Origin: Paenibacillus xylanexedens
Lineage (GTDB): Bacteria > Bacillota > Bacilli > Paenibacillales > Paenibacillaceae
Length of the DNA stretch: 64,000 bases
Assembly (NCBI RefSeq): GCF_007676705.1
Contig: NZ_VEBF01000001.1
Span: forward strand, 868,001 to 932,000
Reading direction: 5' to 3'
The position numbers and the translations under genes are program-made. The notes below the pieces were generated by a model. That model made no database searches, was not told the DNA's origin, and saw only the letters and a program-made list of their open reading frames with translations. Positions 41,839-51,336 of the stretch are shown here, piece by piece; position 1 is the first letter of the stretch, and each line of letters begins with the position of its first letter.

Positions 41839-42924
41839 TTACACATATGTCTCTGCATCTGATTCTTCTACAGCAGCGAGCGCTGTAAACGATTCCAACT
41901 TACGACCTTTAAAATCAAACATCGTGAGGTTACCCCAGTTATTCGGATGTCCCACAGACCATTCTTCCTTACTTGGTATCCAGGCAGGTTCCCAATAATA
42001 GAATCCATGACCCAAACCACCAGGAACATCACGGATAATCTGCAACAGATCCTTCAGATAGTTGGTCTGTCCCTCTACACTTGCAGGGTATCCTGGCAAC
42101 AACAATTCTTCCTGATTCAAAATCCATTCCATACCTTCCGGCTGTTCCAGCGTCCACGGATAAGCGGTTTCAACCACATTGATGGGTTTGCCATAACGCT
42201 CAGCCAGATCATGCAGATTGTCACGTAAGGCATCGAGTGTGCCATGCCACCAAGGATAATACGAGAGCCCAATGATATCGAACTCCACACCCAGTGCTTC
42301 AAAGCGATCGTAAAACTTGCGGCTCTCGGCGTTATCTCCACCACGATCAATATGTATCATAATCTGAATATCCGCGTCAACGGATTTGACCGCAGCAACT
42401 CCGTACTTCACAAGACCTGCAAAACGCTCCCACTGTTCATCCGTGTCATGTTCTTCTCCACCGACACGTCCTTCATTCCATAACATGCCTGGTGTAATCT
42501 CGTTTCCGACCTGCACCATGTCTGGAAGAGCATCATGTTCCTTCAACGTTCTCAGAACATCGGCAGTATACGTACAAACCGCACGTTGAAGTTCCTCATA
42601 GGAGAGATTCTCCCACGCCTTTGGTTTCCACTGATTGGCTGGATCGGCCCACCGATCAGAATAATGGAAATCAAGCAAAAACTGCAGACCCTGTTCCTTG
42701 ATCCGTTTGGCTACCGCCACCGTCCGCTCCAGATTGCAGAACCCACCTACAGGATCATTCCAGATCCGCAGCCGAATCGCGTTAGCATCATTGAGCTTCA
42801 GGATGGACAGCAAGTCTTGATCCTTGCTGTCCACATCGCTGTATGTCCCACCATGTTGTTCGATCTCATCCATAAATGATACATCCATTCCCAGAACGAA
42901 TGTCTTTTCTCCCAAGTTACTCAC
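41839..42924 (-). CDS. ganB: GH53 endo-beta-1,4-galactanase without a signal peptide
   Basis: About 361 residues. FVLGMDVSFMDEIEQHGGTY at the N-terminus, AIRLRIWNDP, FLLDFHYSDRWADPANQWKPKAW, the acid motif MVQVGNEITPGMLWNEGR and the nucleophile motif INVVETAYPW are the full GH53 set. These enzymes cut beta-1,4-galactan, the side chain of type I pectic arabinogalactan. The catalytic domain starts within 15 residues of the N-terminus and there is no signal peptide, unlike secreted GanB of B. subtilis, so it should act on imported oligosaccharides. The GTG at 42924 is favoured because GGAGG lies eight bases upstream. The ATG at 42939 would overlap that site. Confidence 0.92.
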   Translation of the reverse strand: MSNLGEKTFVLGMDVSFMDEIEQHGGTYSDVDSKDQDLLSILKLNDANAIRLRIWNDPVGGFCNLERTVAVAKRIKEQGLQFLLDFHYSDRWADPANQWKPKAWENLSYEELQRAVCTYTADVLRTLKEHDALPDMVQVGNEITPGMLWNEGRVGGEEHDTDEQWERFAGLVKYGVAAVKSVDADIQIMIHIDRGGDNAESRKFYDRFEALGVEFDIIGLSYYPWWHGTLDALRDNLHDLAERYGKPINVVETAYPWTLEQPEGMEWILNQEELLLPGYPASVEGQTNYLKDLLQIIRDVPGGLGHGFYYWEPAWIPSKEEWSVGHPNNWGNLTMFDFKGRKLESFTALAAVEESDAETYV

Positions 42925-42958
42925 TGTATCAGCCTCCATTTGAATTAGTGATACAGGC

Positions 42959-43837
42959 TCAGCCTTTAACTGAGCCCAACGTCATACCTTTGACAAAGAA
43001 ACGTTGCAGGAAAGGATATACGATCAAGATTGGAGCACTTCCGATGAAGATCTGAGCTGCTCTAACCGTCGTTTGAGATAGAGATTCCATTTCTTTTGGA
43101 TTCATGCTCATGCTACTCATGTCACGTCCAATAATGACCGTTTGCATAAAGGTAGCAAGTGGATAATCCTTGGCATTATTCATATAGAGCAATCCATCAA
43201 ACCAGGAATTCCAGTGAAACACCATGCTGAACAATGCAATGGTTGCAATCGACGGCAAGGAGATCGGTAGGAAGATACTGAACAGCGTTCTGAAATGGTT
43301 AGCTCCATCCATCAGCGCAGCTTCCTCCAGCTCTTTTGGAATACCCCGGAAGAAGTTCAGCATCAGGATGACAAGGAATGTATTCACTGCCCCTGGGAGC
43401 ACCAGTACCCAGAAGGAGTCCATCAACCCGATCTTCTGGATAACCATATAGAATGGAACCAATCCTCCATTGAAAATCATGCTGAATACGAAAATCCAGG
43501 AGTAGATCGTTCTGCCTTTGAACTCACTATTTTCTTTGGACAACGGATACGCTGCCAGGAATGTAATCAGCAAGGTGATCGCTGTACCAATCACTGTACG
43601 TAACAGTGAAATCCAGAGTGAGTTCAAGAAAATCGGATTATTCATCGTCTTTTTGTAGGCCTCAAGTGAAAAGCCTACTGGCCAGAGATTGACCAGATTG
43701 GCATCGGCCGCAGCCTTCGTACTAAAGGATACAGCCAGTACGTGAACCATCGGTATGATACACATGATGGCGATCAAAATCAGAAAGCAGGTATTGACTA
43801 TATTAAACACGCGATAAGGCAATGATTTATGATACAT
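42959..43837 (-). CDS. Carbohydrate ABC transporter permease (LplC/MalG type)
   Basis: A 292-residue inner-membrane permease with six spans. The EAA loop that contacts the ATPase reads EEAALMDGANHFRTLFSIFLPISLPSIA, and the C-terminus ends RFFVKGMTLGSVKG, typical of LplC-like proteins in Paenibacillus. It forms a heterodimer with the permease encoded just upstream (29 bp) and takes substrate from the lipoprotein at 44948. No ATPase gene is in the cluster, so a shared MsmX-like ATPase is expected. Context suggests galactooligosaccharide import. Confidence 0.92.
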   Translation of the reverse strand: MYHKSLPYRVFNIVNTCFLILIAIMCIIPMVHVLAVSFSTKAAADANLVNLWPVGFSLEAYKKTMNNPIFLNSLWISLLRTVIGTAITLLITFLAAYPLSKENSEFKGRTIYSWIFVFSMIFNGGLVPFYMVIQKIGLMDSFWVLVLPGAVNTFLVILMLNFFRGIPKELEEAALMDGANHFRTLFSIFLPISLPSIATIALFSMVFHWNSWFDGLLYMNNAKDYPLATFMQTVIIGRDMSSMSMNPKEMESLSQTTVRAAQIFIGSAPILIVYPFLQRFFVKGMTLGSVKG

Positions 43838-43866
43838 CGTGGTCCCTTCTTTCTCTGTTCATTCGA

Positions 43867-44757
43867 TTAGAATATGCGGTATCCAGCGTATTTTTTGGCT
43901 AAGCTGTAAGATACGAGAATCAAGATCATACTAATGACTGATTTGAACAATCCAATCGCTGTTGCGAAGCCCATCTCACCATTTTGCATCGCAGAACGAT
44001 ATACGAATGTATCAATGATGTCTCCCGTTTGATATACGAGCGGGTTGTACAGGTTGAAAATCTGGTCAAATCCGGCATTCAGTACGTTACCAAGTGCCAG
44101 TGTTCCTACAACCATCAGCATCGGCACAAGCGATGGAATCGTAATGTGCAGTGTCTGTTTCCAACGTCCTGCTCCGTCAATTTCGGCTGCTTCGTACAAC
44201 GCTGGATTAATTCCGGCAAGTGCAGCCAGAAAGACAATCATGTTATAGCCAAATTCCTTCCACACATCTGTCAGAATGACCGTAGAACGGAAGTAACTGT
44301 TATCTCCTAGGAAGAAGTAAGGTCCCAGTCCGAAGGTCCCCAGAACCCGGTTCACCAACCCTCCGGTTGACAGAAGATCTATCAAAATCCCGCCCAGAAT
44401 GACCCAGGACAAGAAGTGAGGTAAATAGACAAGTGTCTGAATGGTTCGTTGTATCGCCATCTTGCGAATCTCATTCAACAGAATGGCAAAAACAAATGGA
44501 ACAAATAAGTTAAAAATCAGTTTAAGTACAGCAATAATTAGTGTGTTCCAGATAACCTGTAAGCTGTCTTCACGTTCAAACAAATATCTAAAGTTGTCCA
44601 GCCCGACCCATTCAGAGCCGCTAATCCCAAGCCATGGCTTGTAATTCTGAAATGCCATAATGATCCCGCCCATAGGCACATAACTGAAGATAATCAGAAA
44701 GATAATGGCTGGCAAAAGCATAACGTGGAATGGCCAATTGCGTTTCAAAGTTCTCAT
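43867..44757 (-). CDS. Carbohydrate ABC transporter permease (LplB/MalF type)
   Basis: A 296-residue permease with six spans. It opens RNWPFHVMLLPAIIFLIIFSYVPMGGIIMAFQNYKPWLG, the standard LplB start. The EAA loop is LYEAAEIDGAGRWKQTLHITIPSLVP. It pairs with the permease at 42959. ATG at 44757 follows GGGGGAGC. Between it and the binding-protein gene lies a strong terminator-like hairpin at 44904-44939, which would make permease transcripts rarer than those of the binding protein. Confidence 0.92.
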   Translation of the reverse strand: MRTLKRNWPFHVMLLPAIIFLIIFSYVPMGGIIMAFQNYKPWLGISGSEWVGLDNFRYLFEREDSLQVIWNTLIIAVLKLIFNLFVPFVFAILLNEIRKMAIQRTIQTLVYLPHFLSWVILGGILIDLLSTGGLVNRVLGTFGLGPYFFLGDNSYFRSTVILTDVWKEFGYNMIVFLAALAGINPALYEAAEIDGAGRWKQTLHITIPSLVPMLMVVGTLALGNVLNAGFDQIFNLYNPLVYQTGDIIDTFVYRSAMQNGEMGFATAIGLFKSVISMILILVSYSLAKKYAGYRIF

Positions 44758-44903
44758 GATTGCTCCCCCTGTATTTCTTCCTACTCAAGTACTCCCTGAG
44801 TGGCTTATAATGCGATTATATCAACCTTTTACGGGGTCCAAACAGCACATAAAAGCAATATAAATGGCACAAAATCAACCACTTTGCTTCAGCTTGAATA
44901 AAC

Positions 44904-44939
44904 CAAAAAAAGCGCCCAGACGACGATCGTCTGGGCGCT
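44904..44939 (-). terminator. Terminator/attenuator between binding protein and permease genes
   Basis: AGCGCCCAGACGA (44911-44923) and TCGTCTGGGCGCT (44927-44939) form a perfect 13-bp stem with a 3-nt loop. On the minus strand TTTTTTGG follows. It lies right after the binding-protein stop, inside the operon. Confidence 0.88.
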
Positions 44940-44947
44940 GCTTAAAA

Positions 44948-46633
44948 CTATTTTTTCACACTGTCATACCACTCGTTGACCTCTTGTGTGATCTGATCAC
45001 CGCCACCGGATTTCCACGTTTGAACAAAGGTATCAAATGCATCAATCGGGTTTTTGCCATAGATAATTTCGTTAAATGCTTGATTCTCAATTTTGTTCAG
45101 ATAGTCCAGTTTGGATTTCATCGTCTGTGTTGTTGGACCTGTGAACATGTTTTTGAAGGAAATTTCTTCTTGGCTCAGTAACACTTTCGCTGCTGCAGGT
45201 GTTTCTGGCCCATAGTTTACGGCTACATCTTTTTCCAGCTTGCTTTCAGGCTCTTTACCATCAGCTAGACTAAGCAGGGCTTTCATCTGTGCATCAGGGA
45301 TACGCGCACCATCACGAACTAACAGATAACGCACAACATTGACATATCCACCATCAATTTCGTCTGGTTTTTTCTGTTTTCCATTTGCGTCCAATTGGTA
45401 GTCATATCCATCAAATAAACCGTTGTCATAAGGACTACCTGGTGCTGGATCAGCATAATTGTCGAACAGGTAGTTCTGATACGTAAAGAAGGCTTCCGGG
45501 TGTTCCATATCTGCCTTGATCAACGTAACACCATTTACAAATTGTGTTCCATGACGCATCGCCTTACCTTCAGGGCCAGTTGGAATCTCAATTGGTTTCC
45601 ATACTGCACTAGGTGCGTTCTTCACCGTGTCAGTTAATGGCCATCCGCTCATCCAGTAAGGACCCGGGATAATACCTGCTGTTCCTGCAACTGCAGGTTC
45701 TGCTGTTTTGTTCTCATCCCATAGAGCTGCTTCCTGTGGAATGTAGCCTTTGGTCAACCATTCACTTAATTTACCAAGTCCTTGTTTCATCCCTGGATTA
45801 ATGGAGCCATACTCCAGCTTACCATCTGCTCCCACATTCCATTGGAACGGCAATGTTCCGTATGCCCCGAAGATCCAGGATGGGTCTCCCATCCATGTAT
45901 TCATGGATGTTTTGAAACCAATGCTGAGCGGGATGACCTTATCCGGAGACAATCCATCCGGGTTTTGGTTTTTGAATGCATCCATTACGGTTTCAAGCTC
46001 ATCAATTGTTTTTGGAGCTTCCAGCTTCAGCTTATCCAGCCAATCCTGGCGAATCCAGAGCAAGTAATCATTGTTGTATGCATAGTCCAGAACAGGGATA
46101 CCCATTCTTTTCCCATCACGACTATATTGGTTCCATACGTTAGGATCTTGCTCCATCGCTTTTTTCCATGTGTCTGAAGCATATTTGTCGAACAGCGGAC
46201 CAACTTCCTGATACATACCGGAATCAATCAGATCTTGAGCAAGCAAGTTGTCCCCCACTGTTACAATATCAGGCATATCTTGACCAGAAGACATCGCGAG
46301 GCGAAGTTTGGTTGCAAATGCCCCATTTGTATCCGTTACAGACCATAGTGAATTGATATTAATCCCGAATTTTTCCTTGGCCCACTTGGTTGCCACGTTA
46401 TTTTCCATGGATTCGCCATTTTTAAACTTCAGCTCAGGATCGATTCCCCATGCCGTTGTAATGGTTACTTCCGGATCATACTTTTCTTTGTATTCGTTTT
46501 GAGTTCCAGATGTACTTGGTGTTGCACTATCTCCGCCCCCACTGCCTCCTGAACATCCTGCAAGAACGACAGTTAGACACAGCGTTGTAGCGAGAAGCGT
46601 CAAGAATCTCTTTTTTGTTGATTGCGCTCTCAT
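44948..46633 (-). CDS. Extracellular solute-binding lipoprotein (LplA-type)
   Basis: A 561-residue lipoprotein. The signal peptide has a basic n-region (RAQSTKKR), a hydrophobic core and the lipobox VLAGC (Cys near residue 26), followed by a Gly/Ser/Thr linker. The mature part (EVTITTAWGIDPELKF..., DMPDIVTVGDNLLAQDLIDSGMY, FYTYQNYLFDNYAD-type segments) has the two-lobe fold and the large size of LplA-like oligosaccharide receptors. With the two permeases downstream it forms an importer, and the GH53/GH42 genes suggest galactooligosaccharides. The expression of this gene is probably under the adjacent YesN-like regulator. Confidence 0.92.
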   Translation of the reverse strand: MRAQSTKKRFLTLLATTLCLTVVLAGCSGGSGGGDSATPSTSGTQNEYKEKYDPEVTITTAWGIDPELKFKNGESMENNVATKWAKEKFGININSLWSVTDTNGAFATKLRLAMSSGQDMPDIVTVGDNLLAQDLIDSGMYQEVGPLFDKYASDTWKKAMEQDPNVWNQYSRDGKRMGIPVLDYAYNNDYLLWIRQDWLDKLKLEAPKTIDELETVMDAFKNQNPDGLSPDKVIPLSIGFKTSMNTWMGDPSWIFGAYGTLPFQWNVGADGKLEYGSINPGMKQGLGKLSEWLTKGYIPQEAALWDENKTAEPAVAGTAGIIPGPYWMSGWPLTDTVKNAPSAVWKPIEIPTGPEGKAMRHGTQFVNGVTLIKADMEHPEAFFTYQNYLFDNYADPAPGSPYDNGLFDGYDYQLDANGKQKKPDEIDGGYVNVVRYLLVRDGARIPDAQMKALLSLADGKEPESKLEKDVAVNYGPETPAAAKVLLSQEEISFKNMFTGPTTQTMKSKLDYLNKIENQAFNEIIYGKNPIDAFDTFVQTWKSGGGDQITQEVNEWYDSVKK

Positions 46634-46668
46634 GTTGTTCCCCCTTAAATCGTTTTGGTTACCCTTTC

Positions 46669-46696
46669 ATTATAGGCTGACCAGGCCTTTGAGCCT
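46669..46696 (-). promoter_or_regulatory. Probable activated promoter of the galactan importer operon
   Basis: On the minus strand a perfect TATAAT lies at 46674-46669 with no acceptable -35 box. An inverted repeat, AGGCT and AGCCT (46674-46678 and 46692-46696) around an AGGCCT core, occupies the region upstream of the -10. That arrangement suits activation by the response regulator encoded next door. Confidence 0.4.
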
Positions 46697-46756
46697 ATGA
46701 TACGAAATCAAGATTTCTGCACCTTTGCCAACCTATATTCTGGAATGTTGTTGAAA

Positions 46757-48385
46757 TTATGCCTGATCCCGAAATTCATTGGGTGTCATGCCATAATGCT
46801 TTTTGAACATTTTGCTGAAATATTGCGGATTTTGATAGCCGAGCTCACTCGTAATCTCGTATATTTTTTTGTTGCTATTCTTGAGCAAATACAGAGCACG
46901 CTCCATACGCATACGAATCATGTAATCGCCAAGTCCTTCCCCCGTCTCTGCCTTGTATATCTTCGATAGATATACGGGGTGCAGATATACCTTGTCTGCA
47001 ATCATTTTCACCGACAGATCCTGTCCAGTATCTCTTGTCACGAGTTCCTGAACCTGCTTGATCACATGTCTGCGGCTCTGCACACCTTCCTGATCCGACA
47101 ATTCCTCCTGCAGTTTAGACAGCATCTCAGTGGCCCATCGCCGCAGCTTCTCGGGTGATTGAATCAACTGATGAGCAAGGAGCAGATCGAATCCTGCATG
47201 ATCAATCTCATGTACCAAGTGCCCCTGCTTATGGGCGATATACATGAATGCATTCGTTACAGACAGATACATCTCATACACATGTTCCCTGGACAACCGT
47301 ACCTGTTCTGCCGCGTCAAAGACCATGTTCAGCTTGCGTGCTGCCGCTTCCCATTGCTTGGTCTCAAGTAATTGCGGAAGTACAGGTGGTTTGTACAGCT
47401 CTTCAAGCGCCTGCACTGCATCATTCTCCGGGCGTTTACTAAGTGCCTTATCCAGGTCCATATATATAATCTTGTGTTCTTCCGGCCCGGAAAGAACAAG
47501 TGAGCCCAGACTTTTTCGATAAGCTACGGTCAACTCATTAAAGGGAAATGACGGTGTAACCACCATAGACAGATCTCCCTGCAAATACCGAATGACATGC
47601 TCACGGAAGGTTTCAGCGGATACTCTCAGCGTATCCAAGTTCATCTGCGGGGCTTCGACCTGTCCCTGATTTTGCAGAAACATAACCAGACACTCATGCG
47701 GCCCACGACCAAACCACACGTTAAATTGCTCTCCGAGCACTTCTTCTGCAATATTACCTACCGCAAAATCCATCAAATCCAGCGATTGCTGGTCCATCGA
47801 CGAGAAGCGTCCTGTGAGACGAATCAGCATCATCACAGCGGATTGCTCCGGGTTAATGTGAATCTCGTATTGTTCCAATTGTTCACGAAGTGCCCGCGCC
47901 GTGATCTCGCGCCCCAGCAGCAGATCGTGCATGAGATTTTCCCGTAAAATTTTATAGTCAGACTTCCGACTGTATAAGAGCCGGTGATATTTATCGAATT
48001 CATCCCATTGATCCCGAAGAGATGTAATGGCTGCCGAGACCGATCCCATGAACTCATCATCGTTTACAGGTTTGAGAATATAATCAGCGGCCTGCAATTG
48101 AATGGCTTTCTTGGCATAATCAAAGTCACTGTGACCGGTTAGCAAAATACAGCGGATATGAGACCAGCGTTTGCTTACCTCTGCAATGAGATCCAGTCCC
48201 GACATGCCAGGCATTCGAATATCGGTGACTACGATGTCTACTGCATTTTCCTCCATAATCTCCAGCGCTTCCTTACCGGATGCGGCACGCAGCACGGTCG
48301 TTACCCCAAGTTCTCCCCAGGGTATCGTCAATTCAAGACTTTCTGTTACATACGTTTCATCATCTACCAGCAGTATATCTATCAA
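46757..48385 (-). CDS. Two-component response regulator, YesN-type (REC plus AraC HTH)
   Basis: About 542 residues. The N-terminal receiver has ILLVDDETYVTESLEL and the phosphorylatable Asp in DIVVTDIRMPGMSGLDL (near residue 55), with CILLTGHSDF and ILKPVNDDEF completing it. A long middle region (about 140-430) of unknown fold leads to a C-terminal AraC double helix-turn-helix (KMIADKVYLHPVYLSKIYKAETGEGLGDY, ITSELGYQNPQYFSKMFKKHYGMTPNEFR). The TTG at 48385 is favoured because GGGAG is eight bases upstream. The GTG at 48394 touches that site. It is encoded 72 bp behind its kinase and most likely activates the importer promoter at 46669. Confidence 0.92.
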   Translation of the reverse strand: MIDILLVDDETYVTESLELTIPWGELGVTTVLRAASGKEALEIMEENAVDIVVTDIRMPGMSGLDLIAEVSKRWSHIRCILLTGHSDFDYAKKAIQLQAADYILKPVNDDEFMGSVSAAITSLRDQWDEFDKYHRLLYSRKSDYKILRENLMHDLLLGREITARALREQLEQYEIHINPEQSAVMMLIRLTGRFSSMDQQSLDLMDFAVGNIAEEVLGEQFNVWFGRGPHECLVMFLQNQGQVEAPQMNLDTLRVSAETFREHVIRYLQGDLSMVVTPSFPFNELTVAYRKSLGSLVLSGPEEHKIIYMDLDKALSKRPENDAVQALEELYKPPVLPQLLETKQWEAAARKLNMVFDAAEQVRLSREHVYEMYLSVTNAFMYIAHKQGHLVHEIDHAGFDLLLAHQLIQSPEKLRRWATEMLSKLQEELSDQEGVQSRRHVIKQVQELVTRDTGQDLSVKMIADKVYLHPVYLSKIYKAETGEGLGDYMIRMRMERALYLLKNSNKKIYEITSELGYQNPQYFSKMFKKHYGMTPNEFRDQA

Positions 48386-48457
48386 GCAAGTCACTCCCTA
48401 TCTCGTTCATTCTGCAGTTCATTCCATTATTCATCATGCTATAGACACTTCAGAGGC

Positions 48458-50212
48458 TCATCCTTCGTTCTCCAGAAGTAGCTCTTGCTCGGCTGGCCAC
48501 GACAGCGTAACGCGTAATCCACCAAGTTCCGATTCAGTTATATCGATTCCTGCCTGATCCCCATATCGGAGTTGAAGTCTCTGGTTCACATTCCACAGGC
48601 CACACCCCATCTCCTGATCCATCGTTCCTCTGAGTTTATTCAGGAGCGCCTCACGCGCCTCTTGTGTCATGCCTTGTCCATCATCTTCTACCACAAGAAC
48701 CATCACGTCGCCACGTTTCTCCCCGGTTACTCTTATTTCTCCGGCTTCCGCATCCGCTTCAATCCCGTGAATCACCGCATTCTCCACCAGTGGCTGCACA
48801 ATCAACGGCGGCACTTCCTGTCTCAGCATCTCATCGGACAGATCAAGCTTGTAATGAATACGATCCATACGCATCCGTTGGATCTCCAGATAACAGCTGA
48901 CGAATTCAATTTCCTCTGTCAACGGTACCAAATCCCGTTCCTGCCTTGTCGTATACCGATAATATCGCGATAGGTTATGCGACATCGCTACAACAGCGTC
49001 CATGCGCTTCAGCTTCGCCATGCTCGTAATGAAGGAGAAACAATTATAGAAGAAGTGCGGGTTAATCTGTGATTGCAGCTGCTTCAACCGGGCTTCACGC
49101 ACATGGATCTGTTCCAGATATACATGTTCAAACAACTGCTGGATCTGCTCCACCATCAAGTTGAAACGTTCGGACAGAAAACTGAATTCATTGCGGCCCT
49201 TTGGCTTAATCCTTACTGAATAATCTTCTTGCTTCAATCGCTGGAAGCCTCGAATGAGTTGTTTCACAGGCACCTGCACCTGAACATATAACAAGTACGC
49301 TACACCAAAACTCATCAATAACAAACAAATCATGGATGAATAGAACAGCATATTCGATTGATGAATGGGCTTCAAAATATCGGATAAAGGCATATAGTCT
49401 ACCAGATACCAGCCTGTCGTACTGGATTTGACCGTATTAACCATGTAAGGTTCATTCCCAATGACAACGGTGCGATTATCGACGTCCTGTAGATTATGCA
49501 TGGACAGTTCTTCCATCAACTGATTCGTTAGGGAACGATCCGAAGTCCGGTTATAGATGACCCCCGAATCTTCACGGAAATAGAAGGGGTCATGCCTGCC
49601 ATCGTCCTTGAATTTGTCGAGCATGTCTCGAATATTATCACTATCAAACTCCAGTTTAATAATCGTTTCCGCATTATCCGCTGGGTCTTTAATACCATAT
49701 GGAGATACTGTAATCCAGCTAAACATGAACCGATTATCTTCCCCATCCTGGATTTTGCGTACATCCCAGCCGGAAATTATATTCTCCCTTAGCGTTTGCT
49801 TATCGTAAGAACGGGCGTCCCTTTCGGAAACCACTCTGCCGAGCGAAGGAGAGTACAGATATAACTTTGTGGCCCAATTGGATGAACTTTCCTGAATACT
49901 CAGCTTATTTTGAATACGCTTAACCAAATTAATGGCATCGAGGTCAAAATATTTACTGTTCGCATAGATTCGCCGGAAGCTGGCAATATCAGGATCATGT
50001 ATGAGCAGATTCGGCCATGAGGACAACAACTCAATGTGTGTGTTCACCTGATTTTGGAAAAATTCAAGCTGATTGCTATTCGATCGATTCAACTCATCTC
50101 TGAGAACGGCTGTCGTTTTGTGATTAGAGTACCAGTACAGGAGCACAACTGGAACTAGCATAATCAGAATTAGAATGACCATTTTGGAAAACAGGTTTGT
50201 CCGATATGACAT
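48458..50212 (-). CDS. Two-component sensor histidine kinase, YesM-type
   Basis: A 584-residue membrane kinase. Span 1 is near residues 12-27 and span 2 near 287-308, enclosing an extracellular Cache-like sensing domain of about 260 residues. A HAMP linker (VPVKQLIRGFQRLKQEDYSVRI) leads to the His_kinase domain with LKQLQSQINPHFFYNCFSFI, the family 8 H-box. The ATP-binding part has VQPLVENAVIHGIEA, VEDDGQGM and GCGLWNVNQRLQLRYG. It probably senses an extracellular saccharide or the loaded binding protein and phosphorylates the regulator encoded next. Confidence 0.93.
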   Translation of the reverse strand: MSYRTNLFSKMVILILIMLVPVVLLYWYSNHKTTAVLRDELNRSNSNQLEFFQNQVNTHIELLSSWPNLLIHDPDIASFRRIYANSKYFDLDAINLVKRIQNKLSIQESSSNWATKLYLYSPSLGRVVSERDARSYDKQTLRENIISGWDVRKIQDGEDNRFMFSWITVSPYGIKDPADNAETIIKLEFDSDNIRDMLDKFKDDGRHDPFYFREDSGVIYNRTSDRSLTNQLMEELSMHNLQDVDNRTVVIGNEPYMVNTVKSSTTGWYLVDYMPLSDILKPIHQSNMLFYSSMICLLLMSFGVAYLLYVQVQVPVKQLIRGFQRLKQEDYSVRIKPKGRNEFSFLSERFNLMVEQIQQLFEHVYLEQIHVREARLKQLQSQINPHFFYNCFSFITSMAKLKRMDAVVAMSHNLSRYYRYTTRQERDLVPLTEEIEFVSCYLEIQRMRMDRIHYKLDLSDEMLRQEVPPLIVQPLVENAVIHGIEADAEAGEIRVTGEKRGDVMVLVVEDDGQGMTQEAREALLNKLRGTMDQEMGCGLWNVNQRLQLRYGDQAGIDITESELGGLRVTLSWPAEQELLLENEG

Positions 50213-50510
50213 CTTTTCATCTCACCTTGTCTTAATTTGTCGTGACATTAATTGTAATGATGTAAGCGGTAAAGACAAACTATTTTTTTTGAGACAAACC
50301 GATTCATTATCTAAGCGTAAGCGTTACCAATTCTAGGGGGAAGGTGATAAAACCAATATTTCTGCACTAATTGCAACTTCCACGAACAAAAAGAGCCAGC
50401 ATTTAGCCAGCCCCTGTCTGATCCGTATATGTTTTTGTCTTTCTATTAATATCAAATCTTAATCTACTTCTTTTTATGTAATCGTTCTGTTTCTTCTATT
50501 CAAATATCAA
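50213..50510. other. Intergenic region upstream of the sensor kinase gene
   Basis: No gene is supported here. A near-palindrome GTAAGCGTTAC (50317-50327) resembles LacI/CcpA half-sites but does not meet the full cre consensus. No clear promoter hexamers were seen. Confidence 0.35.
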
Positions 50511-51209
50511 CTATGGAATATCGTAATCAAACACCGTGTTCGCTCCATCCACGCCTACATCGAGCACAATATCACCAAGTTTTCCACTGACATGCAGAGG
50601 AGATTCCGCTTTCCCGTAAAACTCCAACGTGCCCACAAACGTTCCATGGCGTTCAAGCTCAATGTATGCTGGCCTTAATTGGACAGACTTCAAAGCCTCA
50701 AGTAACGGGTCGTCCTTAAGCTTGTAACTGCGGCCGAGATCAGGCAATAGCACCGCTGCTACGGGCTCTCTGCCGTAATTTTTGAGTGTTAGATCACAGG
50801 TTGCTCGGGTCTCGCCCGTCATAAGAACGTTAAATGTACAAGAACTTTTGTTTTGAACATAGGATATGCCGTCAATGCCGCTTGCTCCCCACTTGGCTAC
50901 ATACATGAATTTATCCGTCATGGACGAATAACTAAGAACGATAGCGAGAACTACGATCCATAACCCTTTTGCAAGACCGGGGGACCCTTTTACAATTTCT
51001 TTGCGTGTAAGATAGAAGCCACAGGCGAAGAACCCCATTCCCAGGAAAAGTGTGATATGTACACCACTTAAATAGGATGTAGTATACGGTGATATACCTA
51101 TTGCTGACAGCATTGTATCTCCAACAGAAAAACCAAGATGGTGGTTAAATGTAAAGATGATAGCAAATAGCAATAAAGCCACGGAGAACACAAGTCTGGT
51201 TCTCGACAC
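50511..51209 (-). CDS. Membrane protein of unknown function
   Basis: About 232 residues that I do not recognise. Three hydrophobic spans are visible: RLVFSVALLLFAIIFTF at the N-terminus, TLFLGMGFFACGFYL near residue 55, and GLWIVVLAIVLSYSS near 88. After these comes a C-terminal domain of about 130 residues that looks beta-rich and extracytoplasmic (CTFNVLMTGETRATCDLTLKNYGREPVAAVLLPD, then VGTLEFYGKAESPLHVSGKLGDIVLDVG). Two cysteines in this domain (about residues 124 and 136) could pair. The GTG at 51209 is preferred over TTG at 51227 because GGGGG lies seven bases upstream. It stands alone between the two importer loci. Confidence 0.65.
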   Translation of the reverse strand: MSRTRLVFSVALLLFAIIFTFNHHLGFSVGDTMLSAIGISPYTTSYLSGVHITLFLGMGFFACGFYLTRKEIVKGSPGLAKGLWIVVLAIVLSYSSMTDKFMYVAKWGASGIDGISYVQNKSSCTFNVLMTGETRATCDLTLKNYGREPVAAVLLPDLGRSYKLKDDPLLEALKSVQLRPAYIELERHGTFVGTLEFYGKAESPLHVSGKLGDIVLDVGVDGANTVFDYDIP

Positions 51210-51285
51210 ACGAACACCCCCAATCAACCACCTGATTATATCATATTTTTCCTAATTATGATTAACAATCCATATCAAAATAGAA

Positions 51286-51322
51286 CAAAAAAAGAACGCC
51301 TTCGGTTGTTTACCGAAAACGT
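51286..51322 (-). terminator. Intrinsic terminator after the second binding-protein gene
   Basis: On the minus strand ACGTTTTCGGT (51322-51312) pairs fully, with two G-U pairs, to ACCGAAGGCGT (51306-51296), and TCTTTTTTTG follows. Confidence 0.85.
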
Positions 51323-51336
51323 CCTCAATCTTTTAA

